A program made the position numbers and the translations under genes. A stretch of 64,000 bases of DNA, from assembly GCA_900315845.1 (NCBI GenBank), contig OOHK01000002.1:248001-312000 (forward strand), given 5' to 3'. Positions 17,461 through 27,524 of this stretch are shown piece after piece. The first letter of the stretch is position 1; every line of letters begins with the position of its first letter. The DNA is from Candidatus Avelusimicrobium luingense. GTDB taxonomy: Bacteria > Elusimicrobiota > Elusimicrobia > Elusimicrobiales > Elusimicrobiaceae. The notes under the pieces were generated by a model that searched no databases, had not been told where the DNA came from, and was given only the letters and a program-made list of their open reading frames with translations.

Positions 17461-19302
17461 TTATTCTACGGTTACACTTTTGGCTAAATTGCGCGGTTGG
17501 TCAATATCACACCCCAACCGTTTGGCTATCCAATACGCCAAAAATTGTAGCGGTACAACATTTAATATCGGTTGTAAAAATTCGCTGGTCTGCGGTACCA
17601 CAAAAACTTTATCACTCACGCTTTTGGCTTGTGCTTCACCGCCGGGCGTAGTAATGGCTACCACAAACGCTCCGCGTGCGCGACATTCTTGGCAAGCCGA
17701 GAGCATTTTTTCAAACAAACCGTCTTGCGGCATCAGCATAAATACCGGGGTACCTTTTTCAATAATCGAAATAGGACCGTGTTTAATTTCCCCCGCGGCA
17801 AATCCTTCTGCGGCCCGGTAAGAAACTTCTTTGAGTTTTAAGGCCCCTTCTAAAGCAATCGGAAAATTAACATGACGGCCTAAAAAGATAAACCGATCAG
17901 CCTTGTAGATTTTCCGCGTCAAATGGCGGACGGTATATTCCATTTTAACCGTTTCACCCATAGATTTGGACAATCGCAATAGTTCGCGATACAGTTTATC
18001 AAATGCGGTTTTGCTTAAATTGCCATTGGCCAGCCCCAATGTAATGGCCAGGGCATACATCGCCGTAATTTGGCTGGTAAATGCTTTGGTAGAGGCTACG
18101 CTAATTTCCGGCCCGCAATGCGTAAAGAAGGTGCTATCACAGGTGCGCGTAAGCGTAGAACCTAATACGTTACAAATGGCAAGTGTACGAAAACCAAACT
18201 CTTTGGCTTTTTTAATAGCACCGATCGTATCAGCCGTTTCACCCGACTGACTGATGGCAATAGCCAACGTTTTGGTTTGGTGCGGAATCGTGCGATACTT
18301 ATATTCGCTGGCCAAATCCACACTTACCGGAATTCCCGCAAATTGCTCAATGTAGTATTTACCTACAAGCCCGGCATGATACGCCGTTCCGCACGCAATA
18401 ATATGAACTTGTTTGAGCCCGCGCATTGCGGTAGTATCTAATCCTAAAATTTTGCCGAAATCGGCACGGGCCGTACGCAAGGTATCTTCCAACGCCTGCG
18501 GTTGGTCGTAAATCTCTTTGAGCATAAAGTGATCATAACCACCCTTTTGAGCGGTTTTTTGATCCCAGGAAATTTTAGTGGGTTTGGGTTTTTTCTCATC
18601 CCCGTTTTTATCCAAAACCGTTACTTGGCCGGCACGGAGTAAAACGATTTCCCCTTCCTCTAAAAAGAGAACCTTATTGGTATGTTGCAAAAAAGCAGGA
18701 ACGTCAGAGGCTAAAAAATTCTCGTCCTTTCCGATGCCCACCACCAGCGGGCTTTGGTTTTTTACACCGATTAGCAAGTCCGGTGTATGTGTCCAAATGA
18801 CGCCGTAAGCAAACGCACCGGAAATTTCTTTATTTGTTTTTTGAACGGCTTTTAATAACCGTTCTTCCTCTTTGCCGGAACGAACATGTTTCAAATTTTC
18901 TTCAATAAGATGGGCAATTACTTCGGTATCGGTTTCACTTTTAAAACGATGCCCCAGCGCAGTAAGTTGCTCGCGCAACACTAAATAGTTTTCAATAATA
19001 CCGTTATGTACAACAACGATTTCACCGGAACAATCGGTATGCGGGTGGGAATTTTCTTCGCTGGGTTTGCCGTGTGTGGCCCAACGGGTGTGCCCGATCC
19101 CGAGCGTACCCCTGGGGCTTACCTGTAAAGTTGCTTTTTCCAACTCGGCCACTTTTCCGACGGCACGCACGGTGACAAGTTTGCCGTCTTGTAAAATAGA
19201 AACCCCGGCCGAATCATATCCGCGGTACTCTAATTTTTTAAGTCCGTCAATGATATAGCCTACGCTATTTTTCTTACCGATATAGCCAATAATTCCGCAC
19301 AT
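17461..19302 (-). CDS. glmS: Glutamine-fructose-6-phosphate aminotransferase
   Basis: 613 residues. It makes glucosamine-6-phosphate, the first step to UDP-GlcNAc for peptidoglycan and LPS. The chain starts MCGIIGYIG, so Cys2 becomes the N-terminal nucleophile of the glutaminase domain (about 1-240; GHTRWATHG, HNGIIEN). Two SIS sugar-isomerase domains follow (SQSGETADT, STKAFTSQ), and the C-terminus DQPRNLAKSVTVE is the family tail. AAGGAG precedes it. It shares an operon with glmM, the next enzyme of the same pathway. Confidence 0.97.
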   Translation of the reverse strand: MCGIIGYIGKKNSVGYIIDGLKKLEYRGYDSAGVSILQDGKLVTVRAVGKVAELEKATLQVSPRGTLGIGHTRWATHGKPSEENSHPHTDCSGEIVVVHNGIIENYLVLREQLTALGHRFKSETDTEVIAHLIEENLKHVRSGKEEERLLKAVQKTNKEISGAFAYGVIWTHTPDLLIGVKNQSPLVVGIGKDENFLASDVPAFLQHTNKVLFLEEGEIVLLRAGQVTVLDKNGDEKKPKPTKISWDQKTAQKGGYDHFMLKEIYDQPQALEDTLRTARADFGKILGLDTTAMRGLKQVHIIACGTAYHAGLVGKYYIEQFAGIPVSVDLASEYKYRTIPHQTKTLAIAISQSGETADTIGAIKKAKEFGFRTLAICNVLGSTLTRTCDSTFFTHCGPEISVASTKAFTSQITAMYALAITLGLANGNLSKTAFDKLYRELLRLSKSMGETVKMEYTVRHLTRKIYKADRFIFLGRHVNFPIALEGALKLKEVSYRAAEGFAAGEIKHGPISIIEKGTPVFMLMPQDGLFEKMLSACQECRARGAFVVAITTPGGEAQAKSVSDKVFVVPQTSEFLQPILNVVPLQFLAYWIAKRLGCDIDQPRNLAKSVTVE

Positions 19303-19311
19303 AGCGACTCC

Positions 19312-20028
19312 TTATAAAAGATCTTTCATTTCGGTAACCGCGGTAGGCAAACCGGCAAATAAAGACCGCGTAATAATGGAAAAACCGATATTCATACAAG
19401 CAATGCCGCCCAAATCGGCTACGGCAAGCACATTGTGATAATCCAATCCGTGTCCGGCGTGAACTTCCAACCCCAACTCATTAGCGAGCAAGGTAGAAAG
19501 TGCCAAATCTTGCAGTAATTTGCGGGCTTTGGCGGCGGTGGTTGCTTCGGCATAATCGCGTGTGCAAAGTTCTACAATATCCGCGCCGAGTTTGGCAGCC
19601 GTACGAATATCGGCCGCGTCCGGGCTGACAAATAAACTGACTAAAATATGTTTTTTGTGCAAGTGTTCAATCATCTTGGCTAACTGCTTGCACACCGCGG
19701 GCGTAAATTTAAGCCCGCCGGTGGTAGTGACCTCACCGGGTTTTTCCGGCACGATGCAAACGGAGTAGGGTTTGTATTTTAACGCCACTTTTTCCATCTG
19801 CGGCGCGCACGAACATTCTAAATGAATTTTACCGGGAAAATTTTTGCACAAACGGGCCACATCTTTTTCGTTAATGTGACGTGCATCTTTACGCAAGTGA
19901 ACAACAATATAATCGGCACCGGTACTTAAACAAACGGCGGCAGCATCCACCGGATCGGGGAATGCTTCTTGACGCGCTTGGCGCAAAGTAGCGATATGGT
20001 CAATGTTGACTCCTAATTTCAAACTCAT
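19312..20028 (-). CDS. pdxJ: Pyridoxine 5'-phosphate synthase
   Basis: 238 residues, normal length. It closes the pyridine ring of vitamin B6 from 1-deoxyxylulose 5-phosphate and aminoacetone phosphate. Family patterns: LGVNIDHIATLRQAR at the start, HLRKDARHINEKDV, VSLFVSPD, ELCTRDYA and GLEVHAGHGLDYHNV. Its start overlaps the glmM stop as TAATG. PLP would serve NifS and other enzymes. Confidence 0.96.
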   Translation of the reverse strand: MSLKLGVNIDHIATLRQARQEAFPDPVDAAAVCLSTGADYIVVHLRKDARHINEKDVARLCKNFPGKIHLECSCAPQMEKVALKYKPYSVCIVPEKPGEVTTTGGLKFTPAVCKQLAKMIEHLHKKHILVSLFVSPDAADIRTAAKLGADIVELCTRDYAEATTAAKARKLLQDLALSTLLANELGLEVHAGHGLDYHNVLAVADLGGIACMNIGFSIITRSLFAGLPTAVTEMKDLL

Positions 20029-21377
20029 TAGAGCACCTCCGTTTTGGCTTTGTAGATTTTCTCTACTTCATCGATGACATGGTTCACTAAATTTTCTTGT
20101 TCGCCTTCTACTAAAATACGTAGTTTCGGCTCAGTCCCGCTATAACGTACCACGATACGGCCCTTACCGTTCATCGTATTTTCCAATTCTTTTACAGCAG
20201 GCCAAAACCCGGGCAAACTGTCCAGCGGCGGCTTTTGGCTGACAACTACCGCGCGCAATTTGCTGGGATAGCGTTTCCATTGGTCGGTAAAGAAACTGGC
20301 CGGTTTGCCGGAGCGTTTAACAAATTGTAAGAATTGCAACGCCGATAAAATACCGTCGCCGGTATTGGCAAATTGTCTAAAGATAATATGGCCCGATGTT
20401 TCCCCGCCGATAGACAGATTTTCTTTTTCCAACGCTTCGGAAACATACTTATCGCCCACGGTCGTAAGGGTAACATCTACTCCGTTTTCTTTGAGATAAT
20501 TGATACATCCCAAATTAGCCATAATCGTTAAAACGGCTTTATTGGCGTTCAAAAGGCCTTGCTCTTTCATACATAATGCCGAAGATGCAATGATATTATC
20601 GCCATCTAATTGGCGGCCTTTTTCGTCGGAAGCAATCACGCGGTCCGCATCCCCGTCAAAACTAAAGCCCATAAACGCATGTTCTTTTACGGTCAATTCT
20701 TGCATGAACTGCGTATGAAGTGCCCCTACATTTTTATTGATATTGGTACCGTCGGGTTTAGCGGCGGTAACGGTTACGTTCATACCTAGCCCCGTAAACA
20801 CATTTACCGCTACTTTATAACTGGCTCCGTTGGCGCAATCTAACACAATTTTCGTACCTTTTAACAAACCGGCATCCACGGTAGACATCAAAAATTGTTC
20901 GTAGAGTTTGACTAATGTTTCATCTTGCGTAAAAGTGCCTTTCGGCAAAGGGACGGAAGATAAGGTTTCAATTTCTTGCTCAATCGCGTTTTCTAATTCT
21001 TCGGGGAGTTTTGTGCCGCTATTGGTAAAAAACTTAATGCCGTTAAATTCGGCCGGGTTGTGGCTGGCCGAAATAACAACACCACATAAACTGCCTGTCT
21101 TTTTGACCAAATACGCCACACAAGGCGTCGGGGCAATACCCACACTAATCACATTTGCGCCGCTGGCACGAATTCCTTTTTGCAAGGATTCCAAAATAGC
21201 AGGGCCGGACGCGCGTGAATCTTGTGCGATAATTACTTGCGGTTTTAATTGGCTGTTTGGGCAAAAGGCTTGCAATTGGCGCAAAGCAACATAGCCGAGT
21301 TTTTCAATAAAATCATCTACGAGCGGAAATTGGCCGGCCACTGCCCGCACTCCGTCGGTTCCAAAATACTTTCCCAT
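20028..21377 (-). CDS. glmM: Phosphoglucosamine mutase
   Basis: 449 residues from the ATG at 21377, which has AGGAAGGA ahead and gives the family start MGKYFGTDGVRAVAG. A longer frame from 21443 would run back into ftsH and is rejected. The enzyme interconverts glucosamine 6- and 1-phosphate. The phosphoserine loop is GVVISASHNPAEFNGIKFF, the metal loop SFDGDADRVI, the sugar loop GGETSGHII and the phosphate site VRYSGTEPKLRI. Confidence 0.95.
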   Translation of the reverse strand: MGKYFGTDGVRAVAGQFPLVDDFIEKLGYVALRQLQAFCPNSQLKPQVIIAQDSRASGPAILESLQKGIRASGANVISVGIAPTPCVAYLVKKTGSLCGVVISASHNPAEFNGIKFFTNSGTKLPEELENAIEQEIETLSSVPLPKGTFTQDETLVKLYEQFLMSTVDAGLLKGTKIVLDCANGASYKVAVNVFTGLGMNVTVTAAKPDGTNINKNVGALHTQFMQELTVKEHAFMGFSFDGDADRVIASDEKGRQLDGDNIIASSALCMKEQGLLNANKAVLTIMANLGCINYLKENGVDVTLTTVGDKYVSEALEKENLSIGGETSGHIIFRQFANTGDGILSALQFLQFVKRSGKPASFFTDQWKRYPSKLRAVVVSQKPPLDSLPGFWPAVKELENTMNGKGRIVVRYSGTEPKLRILVEGEQENLVNHVIDEVEKIYKAKTEVL

Positions 21378-21435
21378 AGGATTCCTTCCTTCGCTTGCAC
21401 CTGTTTTACGCAAGCTTAATTTTATCCCGTCTGTA

Positions 21436-23370
21436 TTATTCAAACAAGTCCGCTTGTTGAGCCTGGGGCCTGACGGCCTTTGACGCCTTCGGTGCCGGTT
21501 TGACTGGTTCAGACGGTTCTGGTTGCGACGGTTGTACTTCGGGAGCCGCCGCAGGTACTAAACCTAAAATTTCATCAATTTCATTGGCTTCTACCACTTC
21601 TTTTTCTAAAAGCGTAGCCACCAATTTATCAAAGCCCTCGCGATGTTGCGTAATAATTTCTTTAGCGCGGGCATACGATTGATTAATCAAACTTAAAATT
21701 TCTTCGTCAATAGTGCGTGCAAGTTCATCCGAGAAAGTAGTATGACGCGACAAATCACGCCCTAAAAACACTTCTCCGTCTTCCCCGTTGGGCAGCGCAA
21801 TCGGACCGAGTTTTTCACTCATGCCGAGTTCCATTACCATTTTGCGCGCATAAGACATGGTTTTGTTTAAGTCGTCACTGGCGCCGGAAGTAATCTCGCC
21901 GAAAACGATTTCTTCCGCGGCACGTCCGGCGAGCAAAATGCACAATTTGTCTAACAATTCCGATTTGCTGGTTAAGAATTTATCTTCCAGCGGGAGTTGT
22001 AACGTATAACCGAGTGCTTGTCCGCGCGGAATAATCGTTACTTTGTGTACCGGGTCGGAGTGATTGGTTAAGCGCGCCACAATAGTATGCCCCGATTCGT
22101 GCGCGGCAATAACGTGTTGCTCGTGTTTGGAAATAATGCGGCTTTTCTTTTGCGGTCCGGCAATCACGCGTTCAATGGCTTCTTCCACATCGGGTTGTCC
22201 TACGGCCTCTTTATCATTGCGCGCGGCTAAAATAGCGGCTTCATTAATGACGTTGGCCAAATCAGCCCCCACAAAACCGGGCGTTCCTTTAGCCACTTGT
22301 TTTAAGTCCACATCATCGCCGAGTTTCACTTTTTTAGCGTGTACTTTTAAAATTTCTTCGCGGCCTTTCAAATCCGGAGCCGGAACGGAAATATGGCGGT
22401 CAAAACGTCCGGGGCGGATAAGCGCCGGGTCTAATACGTCGGGACGGTTGGTAGAGGCCATTAAAATAATACCTTGTTTGCTTTCAAACCCGTCCAACTC
22501 AATTAAAAGTTGGTTAAGCGTTTGTTCGCGTTCGTCATGTCCGCCACCGATTCCGGCAAAACGACGGCGCCCAACGGCATCTAATTCATCAATAAAAATA
22601 ATAGCGGGTGAATTTTTCTTGGCTTGGTCAAACAAATCGCGCACGCGCGCCGCACCGACACCCACAAACATTTCCACAAATTCAGAGGCAGACGCAGAAA
22701 AGAAAGATACGCCGGCTTCCCCCGCTACGGCTTTGGCAAGTAACGTTTTTCCGGTACCCGGCGCCCCGTATAACAAAACCCCTTTAGGCAATTTGCCGCC
22801 TAATTTTTGGAACTTTTTGGGATTTTTCAAAAACTTAATAACGTCTTCCAATTCTTCTTTGGCTTCGTCACACCCGGCTACGTCCTTAAACGTGACGGTT
22901 TGCTGGGACGGGTCTTGCATTTTGGCTTTGGAACGGGCAAAATTAAGCGCGCTTTTACCGTCGTTTCGTTGCGGACGAATGAAAATAAACCACCAGACCG
23001 CCACGAGTAAAATAATCCACCCGATATTAAACAGGATATTTCCTACCCAACTGCGATCGGGTTGGGCTTTGTATTTTACTTTTGCTGCCGAAAGTTCTTG
23101 CACCAAATTAGGGTCTTCCATACGAACCGTCGTGAACGGAACAAATTTCCCTTCGGCATTTTTATATAAACCGGCAATATCCCCTTGCCCCACCGTCAAA
23201 TCCGACACTTCCGCCGCTGCTACTTTTTGCTTAAATTCGGAATAATCTAATACGGCTTGTTTTTCACCCGATTTATTGAAAATCAGCACCATCAACAAAA
23301 AGACGGCTAACCAACCGAAAATTTGTTTATAGGAAATTAAACTGCGGACGTTCGGATTTTTCTTTTTCAT
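21436..23370 (-). CDS. ftsH: ATP-dependent zinc metalloprotease FtsH
   Basis: 644 residues. Two membrane helices (about 14-32 and 110-130) flank a periplasmic part. The AAA domain has Walker [13 protein letters not shown], Walker [12 protein letters not shown] and the second region of homology ending RPGRFDRH. The zinc protease has HESGH and a downstream Asp-containing GASDDLN segment. The Pro/Ala/Gln-rich tail after about residue 605 is typical. It overlaps hpt by 4 bp, an order (hpt-ftsH) also seen in many other bacteria. Confidence 0.97.
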   Translation of the reverse strand: MKKKNPNVRSLISYKQIFGWLAVFLLMVLIFNKSGEKQAVLDYSEFKQKVAAAEVSDLTVGQGDIAGLYKNAEGKFVPFTTVRMEDPNLVQELSAAKVKYKAQPDRSWVGNILFNIGWIILLVAVWWFIFIRPQRNDGKSALNFARSKAKMQDPSQQTVTFKDVAGCDEAKEELEDVIKFLKNPKKFQKLGGKLPKGVLLYGAPGTGKTLLAKAVAGEAGVSFFSASASEFVEMFVGVGAARVRDLFDQAKKNSPAIIFIDELDAVGRRRFAGIGGGHDEREQTLNQLLIELDGFESKQGIILMASTNRPDVLDPALIRPGRFDRHISVPAPDLKGREEILKVHAKKVKLGDDVDLKQVAKGTPGFVGADLANVINEAAILAARNDKEAVGQPDVEEAIERVIAGPQKKSRIISKHEQHVIAAHESGHTIVARLTNHSDPVHKVTIIPRGQALGYTLQLPLEDKFLTSKSELLDKLCILLAGRAAEEIVFGEITSGASDDLNKTMSYARKMVMELGMSEKLGPIALPNGEDGEVFLGRDLSRHTTFSDELARTIDEEILSLINQSYARAKEIITQHREGFDKLVATLLEKEVVEANEIDEILGLVPAAAPEVQPSQPEPSEPVKPAPKASKAVRPQAQQADLFE

Positions 23371-23897
23371 TGTTTTTTAAATACTCCAATATAAGGTAAA
23401 TTACGGTAGAGTTCGTTATAATCTAATCCGTAACCGATGACAAATTCATCTTTAATCGTAAACCCGACATATTTGGGATGAACTTCTACTTTGCGGTTGG
23501 CGGGTTTATCTAACAAACAGCAAATCTCTATACTGGCGGCGCCACGGTCTTTTAAGTGATTTTGCAAATATTCCAAGGTAAGTCCGGTATCTACAATATC
23601 TTCCACAATAATCACATGACGGTCTTGGATACTTTCGCGCAAGTCCAGCATCGTGCGCACATGCCCGGTGCTGCTGGTGCCGGAATAAGAGGACAAACAC
23701 ATAAAATCAAGCGTGCAATCCACACTTACGTTCTTAATTAAATCGGAATAAAATAAAATGCACCCACGCAAAATACCGACGAACAACGGTTTCTTGCCCC
23801 GGTAATCGGCCGAAATTTGCCGGCCGAGTTCTTGCACCCGCGTAGCAAGTTGTTCTTCCGAAATTAAAATACGTTCCAAAAAGGGTTGTTGAGCCAT
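23367..23897 (-). CDS. hpt: Hypoxanthine phosphoribosyltransferase
   Basis: 176 residues. It salvages hypoxanthine and guanine to nucleotides with PRPP. The PRPP loop is HVIIVEDIVDTGLTLEYL, the flexible loop has SSYSGTSS, and the C-terminal purine site is KYVGFTIKDEFVIGYGLDYNE. AGGAG precedes the ATG. It is the first gene of the seven-gene operon that ends at 15672. Confidence 0.95.
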   Translation of the reverse strand: MAQQPFLERILISEEQLATRVQELGRQISADYRGKKPLFVGILRGCILFYSDLIKNVSVDCTLDFMCLSSYSGTSSTGHVRTMLDLRESIQDRHVIIVEDIVDTGLTLEYLQNHLKDRGAASIEICCLLDKPANRKVEVHPKYVGFTIKDEFVIGYGLDYNELYRNLPYIGVFKKQ

Positions 23898-23963
23898 AAA
23901 ATCTCCTATAAGAAAATATACATATAGGATACCTTTTTTGAGCCCTAAAATAAAGTAGTACAG

Positions 23964-23983
23964 GACCTATTTTCAAATAGGTC
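23964..23983. promoter_or_regulatory. Inverted repeat between divergent genes (possible operator)
   Basis: GACCTATTT and AAATAGGTC form a 9-bp perfect inverted repeat with a 2-bp gap. It lies 9 bp upstream of the -35 box of the rightward promoter and within the upstream region of hpt. A dimeric regulator could bind here; the regulator is unknown. Confidence 0.4.
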
Positions 23984-23992
23984 TAAAGTCCC

Positions 23993-24021
23993 TGGACAAT
24001 CTTGTTTGTTGTTCTTATACT
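23993..24021 (+). promoter_or_regulatory. Promoter of the secreted-protein gene, probably leaderless
   Basis: TGGACA (23993-23998), a 17-bp spacer and TATACT (24016-24021) are followed by only 6 nt before the ATG at 24028. No ribosome site is present, so transcription likely starts at or next to the start codon. Confidence 0.55.
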
Positions 24022-24027
24022 GTAAGT

Positions 24028-25557
24028 ATGAAAAAACTATTTTTATTAACTTTTTTATGTTTCGTCTTATCCCCGGCAAATGCCCAATCCATCAACATAG
24101 TTAGGGGGAATAAACATCCCCAACTGTCAGATGTCTTATCGGAAGAACTGGCCCGCCAAAGTGCTACGGCCCCCACACGTGAAGAACAGATCCGCAAGGC
24201 CTTGGCCGATGAAGTGTTTATTTCCCCGAAACAAAAAGATTGGTCTTACTTTTTAGCCCAAAATCAAAAAGTCCAACAAGCCGAACAAGCAGACATGGAA
24301 AATTCTCTTAATCTGTTATACCACCAATATGATACCGACTGTCTGCAATTCACAAAGAATCTGGGCAGAACTCTATGGGGAAAATTCCGTCTTGATTATG
24401 TAAAAGAAGCCAAGGGCGTCAAATACATTTATGTATCAGACGCGTCCGACCACCAAACAAAAGATATCCCGACCGAAGTTGCCTATTTGCTTCAACAAGT
24501 ACGCAAGGCCAACCCCGATGCCCGTATTTTATTGGCTACGGAATTTGCCGTACATACGGACTCCGCAAAAACTCCTATCCGATTTGCACACGATAAAAAT
24601 CGTCCCTTTCAAACAATAGAGCAGTACGCACAACTTGTAACGGCAAGTGACAAAAACAATATAGATATCTTGGGGCTTGATGATTCTTTATATTCCGCAG
24701 AAGAAGCCATCAAAGTCGGTGATATAATTATTAAAACTCCGTTTGATAACTCGCAAATACAACATATTTTAACCCAATATAATCCCGATATTTTACCTTC
24801 TTATCAAAATCTTCAAACAATGATTTCGGAATATACACAATCCTTGCAATACTGCTGGAACTTTCCGGAAGACGCGGCGAAACAACTAAATATTTCATTA
24901 GATAAATTACCGGAAGTGGAACAACAATATAGCACTTTTTTAGATGCATGCATGATAAGTAGATCCGAACATATTACTTATCTTCAAGAATGCATGCGTG
25001 ATTTCCTATTTCGCTCAGATTGGGGCGTCTTGCAACGTAACCGCCAGTGGGCTCGTTATATTAAGGCGCTCAGCCCGTTTTATGACATCATCATTACTTA
25101 TGCAGGCAGTGCCCATTTAGGGGAAAAAGGCGATACGCGTAACGTACCCGATTTAATCGGGGAAGAGTATGTTTTATTTAATTTTTACACTACCGAACAA
25201 TTGCCGGAAGAATTACAAGCGCGTTCCGAACTGGTAAACAAAATCCAAGCGCAAGAAAACACATTTGTCATTCCGTGGGAAAATGAAACTCTTCGGGAAG
25301 ATGTACTCAATAAAAACGACCAAGTATATGATTTTTGGCGCTATGCCGGCCACCGCACCCCGCCCAATGGCAAAGAATCTAACCAGTATTTTTTTATTCA
25401 ATGGAAACCCATGAATTTTTCTGCGGAAGAACAACAGGAAATAGCAACACAATGTAACCAATTCTCTGTGCCGCCTTCCTCTATGCAAATGAAATTTGAT
25501 GTGTTTTTGGCCACTAATGAAACGCTGCTAAATGACATTATAATTCTTAATCCGTAA
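24028..25557 (+). CDS. Uncharacterised secreted protein
   Basis: 509 residues with a clear signal peptide (MKKLFLLTFLCFVLSPANA). No family is recognised with confidence. The segment RNRQWARYIKALSPFYDIII followed by TYAGSAHLGEKGD resembles the 'RN...aGsgH' pattern of ChaN/TraB/EreA-type proteins, in which such a His belongs to the active or heme site. ILLATEFAVH earlier may be the matching Glu/His strand. The mature protein is mixed alpha/beta without further membrane segments. It is monocistronic, with a promoter placing the transcript start at the ATG. Confidence 0.6.
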   Translation: MKKLFLLTFLCFVLSPANAQSINIVRGNKHPQLSDVLSEELARQSATAPTREEQIRKALADEVFISPKQKDWSYFLAQNQKVQQAEQADMENSLNLLYHQYDTDCLQFTKNLGRTLWGKFRLDYVKEAKGVKYIYVSDASDHQTKDIPTEVAYLLQQVRKANPDARILLATEFAVHTDSAKTPIRFAHDKNRPFQTIEQYAQLVTASDKNNIDILGLDDSLYSAEEAIKVGDIIIKTPFDNSQIQHILTQYNPDILPSYQNLQTMISEYTQSLQYCWNFPEDAAKQLNISLDKLPEVEQQYSTFLDACMISRSEHITYLQECMRDFLFRSDWGVLQRNRQWARYIKALSPFYDIIITYAGSAHLGEKGDTRNVPDLIGEEYVLFNFYTTEQLPEELQARSELVNKIQAQENTFVIPWENETLREDVLNKNDQVYDFWRYAGHRTPPNGKESNQYFFIQWKPMNFSAEEQQEIATQCNQFSVPPSSMQMKFDVFLATNETLLNDIIILNP

Positions 25558-25564
25558 CAAGCAA

Positions 25565-25595
25565 CGAAACCTAAAACAAAATGTTTTAGGTTTCG
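25565..25595 (+). terminator. Hairpin between convergent genes
   Basis: A 13-bp perfect stem (CGAAACCTAAAAC at 25565-25577 with 25583-25595) and a 5-nt loop lie between the secreted-protein gene and mutL. No long T run follows, so terminator activity is likely but not certain. Confidence 0.55.
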
Positions 25596-25625
25596 TGCAT
25601 CAAGCGACCTATAACAAAGCCGTTA

Positions 25626-27524
25626 TTACCGGCCAAATAACTTGCCGATATCTTTAAGCGCCACTTGCGCTACGCAAGGCCGCCCGTGAGGACAATGCAT
25701 CCCGTCTTTACACTTCTTCATATTTTCTATAAGGGCCTCGGCTTCGGCTGCGGAAATTTGGTCGTGCGCTTTGATGGCTTTTTTACACGCAAGCATCGCC
25801 ACCATTTTGCGTTTTAATGTTTCGGTAGATTTAGTCGGGTCGCCCACCAATTGGGCCAGTGATACGATAAACTCTTTCAAATCGTTTTCATGGAAACGAA
25901 TAACATGCGGGCGTGTATGTACGGCTACCGTACGCACCGAAAACGGAGAAATCTCAAATCCGGCACTTTTAAGCCACTCCCCCCAAGAGAGTAATGTTTC
26001 CACATTGGACGGCGGCAAATCTACATGCAAAGGGAATAATAATTTCTGCACCGCCACTTGATGTTGTTCAAATGCCTCTAAATAATGCTCAAAGAGCACC
26101 CGCTCTTGTGCGGCATGTTGGTCAATCAAAATAAGCCCTTCGGGGTTTTCAAACAATAGATAGGTTCTGTGTAATTGCCCTAAGTAATGATACGGCCCAA
26201 CAAACCACTGCGGAGCCTTCTCTTGCGGCAACGCGGCGGAAGTATTTTGCACAACCGGAGTTTGTTCTTGCCGCTGCGCGGAAATCGGTTTTTCAATGGG
26301 TTGCGGCGAAAACGGCTCTGCCCTATATTCTTCCGGCGTTTCCGTTTCGTGCAAACCATCTACCGGTTTTTCCGTCCACAAATTATATCCGGTGGTATCG
26401 CGCTTTGGCAACCGAACTTCGGCAGAAACCGGCTCTTGCGATGACGTAGGCGTTAGCAACACTCCCGCTGCGGGTTGGGCTTGCTGTGGCAACGTAACCG
26501 ATGGTGCCGGTGTTACTTCCACCGGACGGCTATGGCTGAAAATTGTTTCGCCCGCCGAGTGCATCAGAAACCCAAAGACTTGATTTTCGTTTATAAACCG
26601 GATATCGCGTTTTTGCGGGTGGATATTTACATCAAACTCATCCGGATTTAACGTCATATACACGATGAATGCCGGGTGGCGGTCTTTGGGGCGGGCATTT
26701 TGATACGCCTTATAAATGGCTTGCGAAACGGTTTTTGAATCAATCGGGCGGCGGTTCACAAATACATACTGCATATCACGCACATTGACCAGTTTTTCTA
26801 CCGGAGTTACAAATAGGTGCAGCCCCATCTTATCAAATGATTTATACACTAAACTCGCGGCGACTTCTTCGCCTAAAATAGCTGCGGCACGCGCGATGAC
26901 GGCTTGCTCTGTCGGGCCGTTTTGTGCGGGCAAATTATACACTTCCCGCCCGTTAATATACACGCGGTATGCAACAGACAAATTGGCCAGCGCGCTTTCT
27001 TCTATTACTTTTAATAAACAAGCGCGTTCATACGAATCGCTTTTCAAAAATTTAAGCCGCGCGGGGGTATTATAAAACAAATCTCGTATCTGCACCGTGG
27101 TGCCTTTTATAGCCGGAGCCGGACGTTGGGAAACTACTTCTCCGGCATGAATTTCAAGCGTATGCCCGCCGCTTTCCCCGGTACAACTTGTTAACGTCAT
27201 GCGCGAAACGGCCGCCACCGAATATAAGGCCTCGCCGCGAAAACCGAACGTCTGTAATTTTTCCAAATCGGTAAATGCCTGAATTTTGCTTGTGGCGTGG
27301 CGCAAGGCGCACGCAGCCAAATCGTCCGCGTCCATACCACACCCGTTATCGTTAATGCGGATGAGTTCCTTACCGGAACCGTCAATATCTATACGCACGG
27401 CTGTTGCGCCAGCATCTACGGCGTTTTCCAACAGTTCCTTAAGCACACCGGCCGGGCGTTCTATTACTTCGCCCGCGGCAATTTTTGCCGCGGTGGCTGA
27501 ATCTAATACGTGAATTTTACTCAT
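25626..27524 (-). CDS. mutL: DNA mismatch repair protein MutL (endonuclease type)
   Basis: 632 residues. The N-terminal GHKL ATPase has ELLENAVDAGA, RINDNGCGM and TFGFRGEALYS. A Pro/Gln-rich linker spans about 340-430. The C-terminal domain has DQHAAQERVLFE, the DQHA(x2)E(x4)E metal motif of nicking MutL proteins, and a later CPHGRP. The protein should therefore cut DNA itself, as in bacteria without MutH. It overlaps mutS by 8 bp. Confidence 0.96.
   Translation of the reverse strand: MSKIHVLDSATAAKIAAGEVIERPAGVLKELLENAVDAGATAVRIDIDGSGKELIRINDNGCGMDADDLAACALRHATSKIQAFTDLEKLQTFGFRGEALYSVAAVSRMTLTSCTGESGGHTLEIHAGEVVSQRPAPAIKGTTVQIRDLFYNTPARLKFLKSDSYERACLLKVIEESALANLSVAYRVYINGREVYNLPAQNGPTEQAVIARAAAILGEEVAASLVYKSFDKMGLHLFVTPVEKLVNVRDMQYVFVNRRPIDSKTVSQAIYKAYQNARPKDRHPAFIVYMTLNPDEFDVNIHPQKRDIRFINENQVFGFLMHSAGETIFSHSRPVEVTPAPSVTLPQQAQPAAGVLLTPTSSQEPVSAEVRLPKRDTTGYNLWTEKPVDGLHETETPEEYRAEPFSPQPIEKPISAQRQEQTPVVQNTSAALPQEKAPQWFVGPYHYLGQLHRTYLLFENPEGLILIDQHAAQERVLFEHYLEAFEQHQVAVQKLLFPLHVDLPPSNVETLLSWGEWLKSAGFEISPFSVRTVAVHTRPHVIRFHENDLKEFIVSLAQLVGDPTKSTETLKRKMVAMLACKKAIKAHDQISAAEAEALIENMKKCKDGMHCPHGRPCVAQVALKDIGKLFGR

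Noticed and set aside
22064-23245. 393-codon frame antisense to ftsH
   Set aside because: ftsH is complete and conserved on the other strand; the antisense product is Ser/Pro-rich with no domain.
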